From Triticum aestivum (Eukaryota; Streptophyta; Magnoliopsida; Poales; Poaceae): a DNA stretch of 64,000 bases. Below are positions 34,064 through 45,241 of the stretch, piece by piece. Position 1 is the stretch's first letter, and every line of letters begins with the position of its first letter. The stretch is taken from assembly GCF_018294505.1 (NCBI RefSeq), contig NC_057809.1, positions 138,668,979 through 138,732,978 of the forward strand, read 5' to 3'. The notes beneath the pieces were generated by a model, which did no database searches, was not told where the DNA came from, and saw only the letters and a program-made list of their open reading frames with translations. Made by a program: the position numbers and the translations under genes.

Positions 34064-34642
34064 TCAATTTTCTTTTGGTGATGAAGAAGGAGGTGGTGGT
34101 GATGAAGTAGAGTTATCCTTCTTCCTCAGCTTACGCTTGAGGATGGAATTTTCCTCCTTTAATTCATATATCTCCTGCTCAAGCTCCAGTACCTTTTTGC
34201 ATAAATGTTGCTTATTTTCCTGCAAAAGGCAGAAGGGTATAAACTGAACCTTAGGCCTTTTTGCTTTGTTGGGGAGGCTTAACTTCTTGAATTCCACATG
34301 CATGTCTCCAGGTTGAGGCAACAGGGTTTCATCCTCATGTGAGCTCGTCTCCTCCTTCTCCCTAGGATAATAGTCTTCCTCTTCCTCTGAGGTCCATCCA
34401 TAATGCTCCACATCCCCATAGGACTTGGCGCTTGCGACAAAATCGACAACATAGCTCTCACCCTCAGAATCTTGGGATGACATATTTTCAAATCTATCAG
34501 GAAAATAGTAAGATAAGAAAACATAAGATTTCTCCATGATATGGTGGTCAATAGGTTCGGGGGGTATATAAAGATTTTTTATCTTGGGAAACAAGCAAGC
34601 TGTAGAAAAACGTAGTTCAAAAGGTACCCAAGGTGGGCACAA
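34064..34642 (-). CDS. E5 extra ORF, 192 codons, acidic middle and C-terminal coiled coil
   Basis: The ORF lies between the pol end and the 3' LTR. The middle is acidic (EGESYVVDFV, TSEEEEDYYPREKEE) and the C-terminus has a leucine-rich heptad stretch (LELEQEIYELKEENSILKRK) then a Ser/Pro tail. It is unrelated by eye to the Athila ORF1-like gene of E3. The true start may be the first Met (34642) or the internal Met before SSQDSEG. It is intact although the pol genes of E5 are broken. The function is unknown. The position resembles that of env-like or accessory ORFs in other Gypsy elements, but no signal peptide or membrane segment is evident. Confidence 0.6.
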   Translation of the reverse strand: MCPPWVPFELRFSTACLFPKIKNLYIPPEPIDHHIMEKSYVFLSYYFPDRFENMSSQDSEGESYVVDFVASAKSYGDVEHYGWTSEEEEDYYPREKEETSSHEDETLLPQPGDMHVEFKKLSLPNKAKRPKVQFIPFCLLQENKQHLCKKVLELEQEIYELKEENSILKRKLRKKDNSTSSPPPPSSSPKEN

Positions 34643-34850
34643 CCCACCTGGATGCGCCTGGCTATGGTGCGCTTCCCGGTAGTTTCTTATTTCCTAATTT
34701 TTGTTATATTCCAAAACTGACAAAAAATATTTTTGCAGATTTTTTGGAGTCCCTTTACTTACCATATCACGTACCTCCTCTTTTTCATGATTTTGGAGTG
34801 TTCCGGAAGGTCTCTTTTATGTGTTCTTTCGGTGTCAAAGTTTAGGTAAT

Positions 34851-34855
34851 ATTAC
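34851..34855. other. Copia B target-site duplication, left copy (right copy 43380-43384)
   Basis: ATTAC occurs on both sides of Copia B, directly outside the TGTT...TTCA LTR ends. Confidence 0.9.
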
Positions 34856-36589
34856 TGTTGGGGAACGTAGTAATTTCAAAAATATTCCTACGCACACGCA
34901 AGATCATGACAATGCATATAAACGAGAGGTAAGAGTATCGTACACGTACCCTCGTAGACCGTAAGCGGAAGCGTTATGAGAATGCGGTTGATGTAGTCGA
35001 ACATCTTCACGATCCGACTGATCCAAGTACCGAACGCATGGCACCTCTGAGTTCAGCACACGTTCAGCTCGATGACGTCCCACGAACTCCGATCCAGCAG
35101 AGCTTCACGGGAGTGTTCCGTCAGCACGACGACATGATGACGGTGATGATGTTGCTACCGACACAGGGCTTCGCCTAAGCACCGCTACGATATGACCGAG
35201 GTGGATTATGGTGGAGGGGGCACCGCACACGGCTAAGGGATCAATGATCAACTTGGCTGTTGTAGGGTCCCCCTGCCCCCGTATATAAAGGAGCAAGGGG
35301 GAAGGCCCGCCGGACCTCCTAGGGTGCGCCAGGATGAGGAGTCCTCCTCCTAGTAGGAGTAGGACTCCCCCTTCCTACTCCTACTAGGAGGAGGAAAGGA
35401 AGGGGGAAGGGGAGAAGGAAGGAGAGGGAGGAAAGGAGGAAAGGGGGCTGGCCCCCTAGTCCAATTTGGTTTGGGCTAGGGGGGCCGCGCGCCCTGCCTC
35501 CTCTCTTCCACCACTTGGCCCATGAGGCCCAATACTTCTTCCCCGTATTCCCGTAACTCCCCGGTACTCCGAAAAATACCCGAATCACTTGAAACCTTTC
35601 CGATGTCTGAATATAGTCGTCCAATATATCGATATTTACGTCTCGGCCATTTCGAGACTCCTCGTCATGTCCCAGATATCACCCGGGACTCTGAACTACC
35701 TTCGGTACATGAAATCACATAAACTCATAATACCGATCGTCACCGAACGTTAAGCGTGCGGACCCTACGGGTTCGAGAACTATGTAGACATGACCGAGAC
35801 ACGTCTCCGGTCAATAACGAATAGCGGAACCTGGATGTTCATATTGTCTCCTACATATTCTAAGAAGATCTTTATCGGTCAAACCGCATAACAACATACG
35901 TTGTTCCCTTTGTCATCGGTATGTTACTTGCCCGAGATTCGATCGTCTGTATCTCAATACCTAGTTCAATCTCGTTACCGGCAAGTCTCTTTACTCGTTC
36001 TGTAATGCATCATCCCGCAACTAACTCAGTAGTCACATTGCTTGCAAGGCTTATAGTGATGTGCATTATCGAGAGGGCCCATAGATACCTCTCCGACAAT
36101 CGGAGTGACAAATCCTAATCTCAATCTATGCCAACTCATCAAGTACCATCAGAGACACCTGTACAGCACCTTTATAATCACCATGTTACGTTGTAACATT
36201 TGGTAGCACACAAAGTGTTCCTCCGGTAATCCGGAGTTGCATAATCTCATAGTCATAGGAACATGTATAAGTCATGAAGAAAGCAATAGCAATATATTAA
36301 ACGATCAAATGCTAAGCTAACGGAATGGGTCAAGTCAATCACATCATTCTCTAATGATGTTATCCCGTTAATCAAATGACAACTCATGTCTATGGCTAGG
36401 AAACTTAACCATCTTTGATTCAACGAGCTAGTCAAGTAGATGCATAGTAGTGACACTCTGTTTCTCTATATATTCACACATGTACTAAGTTTTCGGTTAA
36501 TACAATTCTAGCATGAATAATAAACATTTATCATGATATAAGGAAATAAATAATAACTTTATTATTGCCTCTAGGGCATATTTCCTTCA
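34856..36589 (-). repeat. Copia B 3' LTR
   Basis: Plus-strand TGTTGGGGAACG to CATATTTCCTTCA, 1734 bp. The minus-strand purine tract AAGTGGAAGAC follows (36590-36600). A TATA-like string TATATAAAG is at about 35281-35289. Confidence 0.92.
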
Positions 36590-36600
36590 GTCTTCCACTT

Positions 36601-39600
36601 GCATTAGATTCAATAATCTAGTTCACATCTTTATGTTATTAGTTCACATCTCCATGTGACTAATACCCAAAGGGTTTACTAGAGTCAATAATCTAGTTCA
36701 CATCGCTATGTGATTAACACCCAAAGAGTGACCATGTTTTGCTTGTGAGAGAAGTTTAGTCTACGGGTCTGCAACATTCAGATCTGTATGTATTTCACAA
36801 ATTTCTATGTCTACAATGCTCTGCATGGAGCTACTCTAGCTAATTTCTCTCACTTTCAATATGTATCCAGATCGAGACTTAGAGTCATCAAGATCGATGT
36901 AAAAAGCTTGCATCGACGTAACTCTTTATGACGAACTCTTTTATCACCTCCACAACCGAGAAATATTTCCTTCGTCCTCTAAGGATAATTTTGACCGCTG
37001 TCCAGTGATCTACTCCTAGATCACTATTGTACTCCCTTGCCAGAAAGATGTTAAGGTATACAATAGGACTGGTAAACAGCATAGCATACTTTATAGAACC
37101 TATGACTGAGGCATAGGGAATGACTTTTCATTCTCTTTCTATTTTCTACCATGGTCGCGTTTTTAGTCTTTACTCAACTTCACACCTTGCAACACAGGCA
37201 AGAACTCCTTCTTTGACTGTTCCATTTTGAACTACTTCAAAATCTTGTCAAGGTATGTACTCATTGAAAAAACTTATCAAGCGTCTTGATCTATCTCTAT
37301 AGATCTTGATGCTCAATGTGTAAGCAGCTTCATCGAGGTCTTTCTTTGAAAAACTCTTTTCAAACACTCCTTTATGCTTTCCAGAAAATTATACATTATT
37401 ACTGATCAACGATATGCCATTCACATATACTTATCAGAAATGTTGTAGTGCTCCCACTCACTTTCTTGTAAATACAGGCTTCACCACAAGTCTGTATAAA
37501 ACCATATGCTTTGATCACTTTATCAAAGCATATATTCCAACTCCGAGATGCTTGCACCAGTCCATAGATGGATCGCTGGAGCTTGCTCACTTTGTTAGCA
37601 CCTTTAGGATCGACAAAACCTTCTGGTTGCATCGTATACAACTCTTCTTTAAGAAATCCATTAAGGAATACAGTTTTGACATCCATTTGCCAGATTTCAT
37701 AAAATGCGGCAACTGCTAACATGATTCGGATAGACTTTTAAGCATCGATACGAGTGAGAAAATCTCATCGTAGTCAACACCTTGAACTTGTCGAAAACAT
37801 TTTGTGACAATTCGAGCTTTGTAGATAGTAACACTACTATCAGCATCCGTCTTCCTCTTGAAGATCCATTTATTCTTAATGACTCACCGATCATCGGGCA
37901 AGTCAATCAAAGTCCATACTTTGTTCTCATACATGGATCCCATCTCAGATTTCATGGCCTCAAGCCATTTGGCGGAATCTGGGCTCATCATCGCTTCCTC
38001 ATAGTTCGTAGGTTCGTCATGGTCAAGTAACATGACTTCCAGAAAGGATTACCGTACCACTCTGGTGCGGATCATACTCTGGTTGTCCTACGAGGTTCGG
38101 TAGTAACTTGATCCGAGGTTTCATGATCATCATCATTAGCTTCCTCACTAATTGGTGTAGAGCTTAGTAGAACTGATTTCTGTGATGAACTACTTTCCAA
38201 TTCGGGAGAAGGTACAATTACCTTATCAAGTTCTACATTCCTCCCACTCACTTCTTTCAAGAGAAACTTCTTCTCTAGAAAGGATCCACTTTTAGCAACA
38301 AAATATCTTGCCTTCAGATCTGTGATAGAAGGTGTAGCCAACAATTTCTTTTGGGTATCCCATGAAGATGCACTACTCCGATTTGGGTTTGAGCTTATCA
38401 ATTTGAATTTTTTTCACATAAGCATCGTAACCCCAAACTTTAAGAAATGACAGTTTTGGTTTCTCGCCAAACCATAGTTCATACGGTGTCATCTCAACGG
38501 ATTTAGATGGTGCCCTATTTAACGTGAATGCAGTTGTCTCTAATGCATAACCCCAAAATGATAGTGGTAAGAGACATCATAGATTGCACCATATCAAATA
38601 AAGTATGGTTACGATGTTCGGACACACCATTACGCTGTGGTGTTCCAGGTGGCGTGAGTTGCGAAACTATTCTGCATTGTTTCCAATGAAGACCAAACTC
38701 GTAACTCAAATATTCTCCTCCACAATCAGATCATCGAAACTTTATTTTTCTTGTTACGATGATTTTCCACTTCACTATGAAATTATTTGAACTTTTCAAA
38801 TGTTTTAGATTTATGTTTCATCAAGAAGATATACCCATATCTTACTCAAATCATCTGTGAAGGTCAGAAAATAACGATACCTGCCCTGAGCCTCAACACT
38901 CACCGGAGTGCATACATCAGTATGTATTATTTCCAACAAGTCTGTTGCTCGCTCCATTGTTCCGGAGAACGGAGTCTTAGTCATCTTGCCCATGAGGCAT
39001 GGTTTGCAAGCATCAACTGATTCATAATCAAGTGATTCCAAAAGCCCATCAGCATGGATTTGCTTCATGCGCTTTACAACAATATGACCTAAACGACAGT
39101 GCCACAAATAATTTGCACTATCATTATTAACTTTGCATATTTTGGCTTTAATATTATGAATATGTGTATCACTATGATCGAGATTCAATAAATCATTCAC
39201 CTTGGGTGTATGACCACTGAAGGTTTTATTCATGTAAACAGAACAACAATTATTCTCTGACTTCAAATGAATAACCGTATTGCAATAAACATGATTAAAT
39301 CATATTCATGCTTAACGCAAACACCAAATAACATTTATTTAAGTTCAACACTAATCCCGAAAGTATAGGGAGTGTGCGATGATGATCATATCAATCTTGG
39401 AACTACTTCCAACACACATCGCCACTTCACCCTTAACCAGTCTTTGTTCATTCTGTAACTCCCGTTTCGAGTTACTAATCTCAGCAACTGAACTAGTATC
39501 AAATACTGAGGGGTTTCTATAAACACTAGCAAAGTACACATCAATAACATGTATATCAAATATACCTTTGTTCACTTTGCCATCCTTCTTATCTGCCAAA
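36601..39600 (-). pseudogene. Copia B pol: protease, integrase, reverse transcriptase, RNase H remains
   Basis: Protease at about 39351-39599 (VFDTSSVAEISNS, so the DTG reads DTS). Pre-integrase and integrase at 38811-39266 (LWHCRLGH, CKPCLMGKM, HTDVCTPVSVEAQG) and 38515-38709. Linker at 38072-38401. Reverse transcriptase at 37399-38030 ([16 protein letters not shown]), where the catalytic YVDD is YVNG (37416-37427), so both aspartates are gone. Connection and RNase H remnants lie at 36730-37330. Many frameshifts and stops occur. Confidence 0.88.
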
Positions 39601-40404
39601 TACTTGGGGCATTTCTGCTTCTAGTGACTAGTCCCTTTGCAGTAGAAGCACTTAGTCTCATGCTTGGGTCTAGACTTGGGCTTCTTCACTTGAGCAGAAA
39701 CTTGCTTGCCATTCTTCTTGAAGTTCCCCTTCTTGCCTATTCCCTTTTCGTGAAACTAGTGGTATTGTCAACCATCAACACTTGATGCTTTTCTTGATTT
39801 CTACCTTCGTCGATTTCAGCATCACGAAGAGCTTGGGAATCATTTCCATTATTCCTTGCATATTATAGTTCACCACGAAGTTCCAATAACTTGGTGATAG
39901 TGACTAGAGAACCCTGTCAATCACTATCTTATCTGGAAGATTAACTCCCACTGTATTCAAGTGATTGTAGTACTCAGACATTTTGAGCACATGCTCACTA
40001 GCTGAGCTATTCTCCTCCATCTTGTAGGCAAAGTGCTTGTCAAAGGTCTCATACCTTTCGACATGGGCATGAGTCTGAAATACTAATTTCAACTCTTGGA
40101 ACATCTCATATGCTCCGTGGCGTTCAAAACGTCTTTGAAGCCCCGATTCTAGGCCATAAAGCATGGTGCACTAAACTATCAAGTAGTCATCATATCGAGC
40201 TCGCCATACATTCATAACGTCTGCATCTGCTCCTGCAATCGGTCTGTCACCTATCGGTGCACCAAGGACATAATTCTTCTGTGCAGCAATGAGGATAGTC
40301 CTCAGATCATGAAACCAATCCGCATCATTGCTACTAATATCTTTCAACTTAGTTTTTCTCTAGGAACATATCAAAAATAAACGGGGAGCTACATCGCGAG
40401 CTAT
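39601..40404 (-). pseudogene. Copia B gag
   Basis: Gag-like sequence includes LYGLESGLQRRFERHGAYEM and ASEHVLKMSEYYNHL at 39904-40164. The start codon that is ATG in Copia A is ATA here (40402-40404). Several frame breaks. Confidence 0.8.
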
Positions 40405-41655
40405 TGATCTACAACATAGATATGCAAATACTATCATGACTAAGTTCATGATAAATTTAAGTTCAATTAATCATATTACTTAAGAACTCCCACTTAGATA
40501 GACATACCTCTAGTCATCTAAATGATCAGGTGATCCAAATCAACTAAACCATGTCCGATCATCACGTGAGATGGAGTAGTTTTCAATGGTGAACATCATT
40601 ATGGCGATCATATCTACTATATGATTCACGATCAACCTTTCAGTCTCCCGTGTTCCGAGGCCATATCTGCATATGCTAGGCTCGTCAAGTTTAACCCGAG
40701 TATTTCTACGTGTGCAAAACTGTCTTACACCCGTTGTAGATGAACGTTGAGCTTATCACACCCGATCATCATCTGGTGTCTCGGCACGACGAACTTTGGC
40801 AACAGTGCATACTCAGGGAGAACACTTTTACCTTGAAATTTAGTGAGAGATCATCTTATAAAGCTACCATTGAACTAAGCAAAATAAGATGTATAAAAGA
40901 TAAACATCACATGCGATCAACAGAATATGTGACATGATATGGCCATCATCATCATGTGCCTTTGATCTCTCCAAAGTACTGTCATGATCTCCATTGTTAC
41001 CGGCATGACACCAGGATCTCCATCATCTTGATCTTTTATCAACATGTCGTCACATGGTCGTCTCACCAGCTATTGCTTTTGCAACTATTGCCATCGCATA
41101 GCGATAAAGTAAAGCAATTACTTGGCACTTAAATCTTATTCAATAAAGAGACAACCATAAGGCTCCTACTAGTTGCCGATAACTTTAGCAAAACATGATC
41201 ATTTCATACAATAATTTATATCTCATCACGTCTTGACCATATCACATCACAACATGCCCTGGAAAAACAAGTTAGACGTCCTCTACTTTGTTGTTGCAAG
41301 TTTTACGTGACTGCTACGGGATGAGCAAGAACTGTTCTTACCTACGCATCAAAACCACAATGATAGTTTGTCAAGTTAGTGCTGTTTTAAATTTCACAAG
41401 GACCGGGCGTAGCCACACTCGGTTCAACTAAAGTTGGAGAAACTGACACCCGCCAGTCACTTATGTGCAAAGCACATCGGTAGAACCAGTCTCGCGTAAA
41501 CGTACACGTAATGTCGGTCCGGGCCGGTTCATCCAAAAATAACGCCGAACCAAAGTATGACATGCTGGTAAGCAGTATGACTTGTATCGCCCACAACTCT
41601 CTTGTGTTCTACTCGTGCATATAACATCTACGCATAAACATGGCTCAGATGCCAC
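40405..41655 (-). other. Copia B leader and primer-binding site
   Basis: Noncoding. The minus strand next to the LTR contains TGGCATCTGAGCC (41654-41642), an initiator-Met-type Copia primer site. It is co-linear with 29466-30699 of Copia A. Confidence 0.8.
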
Positions 41656-43379
41656 TGTTGGGGAACATAGTAATTTCAAAAAAATTCCTATGCCCACGCA
41701 AGATCATGATGATGCATAGCAACGAGAGGTAAGTGTATCGTCCATGTACCCTCGTAGACCGTAAGCGGAAGCGTTATGAGAATGCGGTTGATGTAGTCGA
41801 ACGTCTTCACGATCCAACCGATCCAAGTACCGAATGCACGACACCTCTGAGTTCAGCACACGTTCAGCTCGATGACGTCCCACGAACTCTGATCCATCAG
41901 AGCTTCACGAGAGAGTTCCGTCAGCACGACGGCGTGATGGTGGTTATGATGTTACTACTGACGCAGGGCTTCACCTAAGCAGCGCTACAATATGATCGAG
42001 GTGGATTATGGTGGAGGGGGGCTCCGCACACGGCTAAGGGATCAATGATCAACTTGTGTTTTCTAGGGTGCCCCCTGCCCCCACATATAAAGGAGAAAGG
42101 GGGGAGGCCGGCCGGCCCTCCTAGGGCGCGCCAGGATAAGGAGTCCTCCTCCTAGTAGGAGTAGGACTCCCCTTTCCAACTCCTACTAGGAGGAGGAAAT
42201 GAAGGGGGAAGGGGAGAAGGAAGGAGAGGGAGGAAAGGGGGGCCGGCCCCTAGTCCAATTCGGTTTGGGCTAGGAGGCCGCGCGCCCTGCCTCCTCTCTT
42301 CCACCACTTGGCCCATGAGGCCCAATACTTCTTCCCCGTATTCCCGTAACTCCTCGGTACTTCGAAAATACCCGAATCACTCGGAACCTTTCCGATGTCC
42401 GAATATAGTCGTACAATATATCGATCTTTACGTCTCGACCATTTCGAGACTCCTCGTCATGTCCCCGATCTCATACGGAACTCCGAACTACCTTCGATAC
42501 ATCAAATCACATAAACTCATAATACCGATCGTCACTGAACGTTAAGCGTTCAGACCCTACGAGTTCTAGAACTATGTAGACATGACCGAGACACGTCTTT
42601 GGTCAATAACCAATAGCGGAACCTGGATGTTCATATTGGCTCCTACATATTCTACGAAGATCTTTATCGGTCGAACCGCATAACAACAAATGTTGTTCCC
42701 TTTGTCATCGGTATGTTACTTGCCCGAGATTCGATCGTCGGTATCTCAATAACTAGTTCAATCTTGTTACCGGCAAGTCTCTTTAATCGTTCCGTAATGC
42801 ATCATCCCACAACTAACTCGTTAGTCACATTGTTTGCAAGGCTTATAGTGATGTGCATTACCGAGAGGGCCCAGAGATACCTCCCCGACAATCAGAGTGA
42901 CAAATCCTAATCTCGGTCTATGCCAACTCAACGTACCATCAAAGACACCTGTAGAGCACCTTTATAATCACCCAATTACATTCTGACATTTGGTAGCACA
43001 CAAAGTGTTCTTCCATTAATCGGGAGTTGCATAATCTCATAGTCATTGGAACATGTATAAGGCATGAAGAAAGCAAGAGCAATATACTAAACGATCAAAT
43101 GCTAAGCTAACGGAATGGGTCAAGTCAATCACATCATTCTCTAATGATGTGATCGCGTTAATCAAATGACAACTCATTTCTATGGCTAGTAAACTTAACC
43201 ATCTTTGATTCAACAAGCTAGTCAAGTAGAGGCATACTAGTGATACTCTGTTTCTCTATATATTCACACATGTACTAAGTTTCTGGTTAATACAATTTTA
43301 GCATGAATAATAAACATTTATCATGATATAAGGAAATAAATAATAACTTTATTATTGCCTCTAGGGCATATTTCCTTCA
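41656..43379 (-). repeat. Copia B 5' LTR
   Basis: Plus-strand TGTTGGGGAACA to CATATTTCCTTCA, 1724 bp, partner of 34856-36589. Confidence 0.92.
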
Positions 43380-43384
43380 ATTAC

Positions 43385-45074
43385 TTTCAACATTAATGGG
43401 TGTACCTGAGATATAATGTTTTATTCGTTGCCCATTGGCAACCTTCGGGTTAGTACCTTCGGAACTATTTATTTTGATAGCTCCAGACTGATAAACATCC
43501 TCGATAACATAGGGTCCTTCCCATTTGGAGAGGAGTTTTCCTGCAAAGAATCTAAAATGAGAGTTATACAAAAGAACATATTCCCCAACTTTGAACTCAC
43601 GCTTTTGGATTATTTTATCATGCCATCTTTAACCTTTTTTCTTTAAGTAACTTGGCATTTTCATAATCTTGGGTTCTCCATTCATCTAATGAGCTAATAT
43701 CAAATAATTTCTTTTCACCGGAAAGTTTGAAATCATAGTTGAGTTCTTTGATTGCCCAATATGCTTTGTGTTCTAACTCAAGAGGCAAATGACAAGCTTT
43801 TCCAGAAACCATTTTATAAGGAGATATACCCATAGGATTTTTGTATGTTGTTTTATAAGCCCAAATTGCATCATCTAATTTCTTAGACCAATTCTTCTGG
43901 GACCTATTGATAGTCTTTTGCAAAATTAATTTTATTTCTCTATTGCTAAGTTCAACTTGACCACTAGAATGAGGATGATAAGGTGATGCAATTCTACAGT
44001 TAACATCATACTTGGCAAGCATTTTACAGAAAGCACCATGAATAAAAGTGTGAACCATCATCAATCATTATATATCTAGGGACTCCAAACCTTGGGAAAA
44101 TAACTTCCTTAAGCATTTTAATAGAGGTGTTGTGATCAGCACTACTGGTTGGAATAGCTTCTACCCACTTAGTAACATAATCAACAGCAACCAAACTATG
44201 TGTATACCCATTAGAGGAAGGAAAAGGTCCCATGTAAACAAAACCCCAAACATCAAATGGTTCAATAGCAAGTGAATAATTCATAGGCATTTCTTGACGC
44301 TTACCGATATTACCTATTCTTTGACATTCATCATAAGATAAGACGAACTTACGGGCATCCTTGAAGAGAGTACGCCAATAAAATCTAGATTGTAATACCT
44401 TGCACGTGAGCAGTTCTGTCTCCCGCATGATGCCCTCCATAAGCTTCGGAGTGATATTTCCGTAGGATTTGTCCCTGTTCATGCTCAGGTACACAACGTC
44501 TAATAATACCATCTACTCCTTTATAAAGATGTGGGTCATCCCAAAAGTAATGTCTTAAATCATAGAAGAATTTTTTCTATTGCTGGTATGTAAAGCTAGG
44601 TGGTAAATATTTAGCAACGATGTAACTAGCATAGTCGGCATACCAAGGAGTGCTATGAGAAAAATTTATTGCAGCTAATTGTTCATCAGGAAAACTATCA
44701 TCAATAGGTAGTGGGTCATCAAGCACATTTTCAAAGCCTCGACAAGTTATCACCTATGGGGTTCTCTGGTCCTTTTCTACCAGTGATATGTAAATCAAAT
44801 TCTTGTAGCTAGAGAACCCATTGAATAACTCTAGGTTTAGCATCTTTTTTTCCATAAGATATTTTATAGCAGCATGGTCAATGTGAACAATTACTTTTGA
44901 ATCAACAATATAAGATCGAAATTCATCACAAGCAAACACCACTGCTAGAAATTATTTTCAGTAGTAGCATAATTTCTCTGAGCACTGTCTAGAGTTTTAC
45001 TAGCATAATGAATAACATTTAATTTCTTATCAACTCTTTGTCCTAGAACATCACCAACAGCATAATCACTAGCA
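43385..45074 (-). pseudogene. E5 pol: RNase H and integrase
   Basis: RNase H part from 45074 leftward (DASDYAVGDVLGQR, then about 44942-44754 with VHIDHAAIKYLMEKK). Integrase at 44512-43618 (LFKDARKFVLSYDECQRIG, AVDYVTKWVEAIPTSSADH, SGQVELSNREIKL) and the C-terminal domain at 43571-43385 (FFAGKLLSKWEGPYVIEDVY). Frameshifts occur near 44045 and 43630. The first catalytic Asp, in the GFDYMGPF context, is Val (44237-44239). The original stop lies just across the Copia B insertion. Confidence 0.88.
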
Positions 45075-45125
45075 TCTCTACTATTAAAGAAGGATCTGTA
45101 GTCGTCGTGATGGTTCGACCTCCTT

Positions 45126-45241
45126 CTCTCCCACCCCCTCGATAGCAGGCGGTAAAAAAATCTCTCGATCCCGCAGGCACGAGAAACCCGAAAAACCAGC
45201 CCACGCTCCCACCATCGTCGCTCAAGAAAAAATCTGCTGCC
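45126..45241 (+). repeat. Helitron internal direct repeat, left copy (right copy 49797-49911)
   Basis: About 115 bases starting CTCTCCCACC and ending CTGCTGCC or CTGCCGCC. The two copies differ at few positions and flank a 4.56-kb segment. Confidence 0.88.

Larger units (their letters stand above)
34856..43379 (-). mobile_element. Copia B: complete but decayed BARE/WIS/Angela-like element
   Basis: 8524 bp, with 3' LTR 34856-36589, RNase H, reverse transcriptase, integrase, protease and gag read leftward from about 40404, then leader, primer-binding site and 5' LTR 41656-43379, and a perfect 5-bp target duplication. The LTRs differ at about 11 of the first 95 bases by eye, indicating an old insertion. 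Confidence 0.93.
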
